DNA of 64,000 nucleotides. Source: Bin55 sp009840545. Its GTDB lineage: Bacteria > Pseudomonadota > Gammaproteobacteria > Pseudomonadales > Azotimanducaceae. The notes beneath the pieces were generated by a model. That model did not search any database, had not been told where the DNA came from, and saw only the letters and a list, made by a program, of their open reading frames with translations. The DNA lies in contig OZ242357.1 of NCBI GenBank assembly GCA_965208815.1, forward strand, positions 1,426,001-1,490,000, in the 5' to 3' direction. Within the stretch, counting starts at the first letter, position 1. Every line of letters starts with the position of its first letter. The translations under genes were made by a program, and so were the position numbers. This document shows, one piece after another, positions 63,237-64,000 of this stretch.

Positions 63237-64000
63237 CAAGCGCGAGTCCCCCTTCTTCTTCAGTAAACCGGGATGCTTGGAGATCGAACATCGTTCGATA
63301 GCGTCCATTCAGTTGCATCAGAGTTTCGTGAGATCCCTCTTCAATGACTCGGCCATGCTCTAGAACGCATATGTGGTCGACTTGACGCACGGTTGAGAAC
63401 CGATGGGAAATCAATATCGTTGTGATATCTCGCGTTTCCTGCAGGATTCGTCGAAAGATCTCTCGCTCGCCTCTTACATCCAATTGAGCAGTCGGTTCGT
63501 CGAGGAGAACAATTCCTGCTCCACAGTAAGTCGCACTCAATGCTCGAGCAAGTGCTATTCTTTGCCACTGGCCTCCAGATAAGTCGATTCCTTGAGCGTA
63601 CGCTTTGCTCAATGTCGTGTCGAGATCAGCGAGGTCGCTTGCACCTGCGCTCTCCAATGCACGAAGAATGACTTCTTCGGTGGCTTGCCCAGCAGGATCG
63701 ACGTTATCGCGCAGTGTCAGTTCGTACCGCACGAAGTCTTGAAAGACAGCAGTTATTCGATTCCTCCAGTTGATCAGATCCCAGTCGCATAGATTTACTC
63801 CGTCAATCTCGATGGAGCCCTGCGTCGGGTCGTAGAGCCTGCACAACAGCTTCGCCAACGTAGTTTTTCCCGCACCGTTCTGGCCAACGATCGCGATAGA
63901 AGAGCCAGCGGGAATAGTGAGGTTTAGGTCCTCAAGTATTGTCTTCTCCCCAGTGGGATACTTGAAACTGACGTTGCGGAAGCATATGTTTCGCTCAGGT
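63223..64000 (-). CDS. ABC exporter ATPase half (5' end outside window)
   Basis: The frame is open to the window end, so only the ATP-binding domain is seen: NVSFKYPTGEKTILEDLNL, Walker A GQNGAGKTT, Q-loop FQDFVRYELT, a canonical signature DLSGGQWQRIALARAL, Walker B IVLLDEPTAQLD, and ISHRFSTVRQV. A membrane domain probably lies upstream. With the coupled downstream half-transporter it would make a heterodimer with one canonical and one degenerate site. Confidence 0.88.
   Translation of the reverse strand, partial: PERNICFRNVSFKYPTGEKTILEDLNLTIPAGSSIAIVGQNGAGKTTLAKLLCRLYDPTQGSIEIDGVNLCDWDLINWRNRITAVFQDFVRYELTLRDNVDPAGQATEEVILRALESAGASDLADLDTTLSKAYAQGIDLSGGQWQRIALARALSATYCGAGIVLLDEPTAQLDVRGEREIFRRILQETRDITTILISHRFSTVRQVDHICVLEHGRVIEEGSHETLMQLNGRYRTMFDLQASRFTEEEGGLALDVLD

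Noticed and set aside
1..64000. CRISPR arrays, rRNA genes, conjugation or phage structural modules
   Set aside because: No regularly spaced repeats and no genes of these kinds were seen on either strand.

Overview
This 64 kb window is chromosomal DNA of a Gram-negative bacterium of moderate GC content. A Coq4-type protein with an intact metal motif implies ubiquinone, which points to Proteobacteria. TAT-exported aldo/keto reductases, a BTLCP-type cysteine peptidase and a run of Fe(II)/2-oxoglutarate dioxygenases, acyl-CoA dehydrogenases and F420-type luciferase-like oxidoreductases fit a heterotrophic, probably marine or host-associated lineage. The rank below phylum is inference. No rRNA gene is present.

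Layout. 3-37,904 is host chromosome with small-molecule and lipid metabolism: an ADP-ribosylglycohydrolase/lectin-like fusion (5' cut), Coq4, a MaoC-type dehydratase, two LLM oxidoreductases, four PhyH-type dioxygenases (one frameshifted) and one CmcJ-type oxygenase, three acyl-CoA dehydrogenase-fold flavoproteins, three alpha/beta hydrolases, ThuA, a [2Fe-2S] ferredoxin, a HIT protein, a SpoU methyltransferase, exonuclease III, and a larC-larB-larE operon for the nickel-pincer cofactor without larA. Two copies of a very GC-rich IS1380-family element lie in inverted orientation (3,577-5,128 and 22,923-24,622). Both have 18-bp terminal inverted repeats and perfect 9-bp target duplications. The left copy is dead through a 148-bp deletion.

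37,991-38,066 is tRNA-Asn(GUU). The 46 bp of its 3' half, including CCA, recur at 59,531-59,576. They bound a 21.5 kb integrative island whose tyrosine integrase sits at the far end and carries two frameshifts. The cargo reads as an anti-phage defence island. On the minus strand is a TrlF-like PHP/ABC-type ATPase followed by an AlbA_2/ATPase protein. On the plus strand are a DUF6602-type nuclease-like protein, an MmeI-like single-chain restriction-modification enzyme, a DUF262-HNH-AlbA_2 fusion, and a PD-(D/E)XK nuclease-STAND NTPase of about 1,254 codons that resembles Avs-type sensors. The last gene is split by an IS3-family element. A second, near-identical IS3 copy lies between the integrase and attR.

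59,577-64,000 is host chromosome again: a CrtI/PYROXD2-like flavin oxidoreductase and a translationally coupled pair of ABC exporter half-subunits, the upstream one cut by the window end.

How the genes work together. The host segments look like chains of small operons for oxidising acyl-CoA-type or halogen/methyl-rich small molecules, but no complete pathway can be assigned. The island combines modification-dependent restriction, restriction-modification and a sensor-effector ATPase. Two of its functions (integrase, STAND nuclease) are broken in this sequence, so it looks like a fixed, decaying island.
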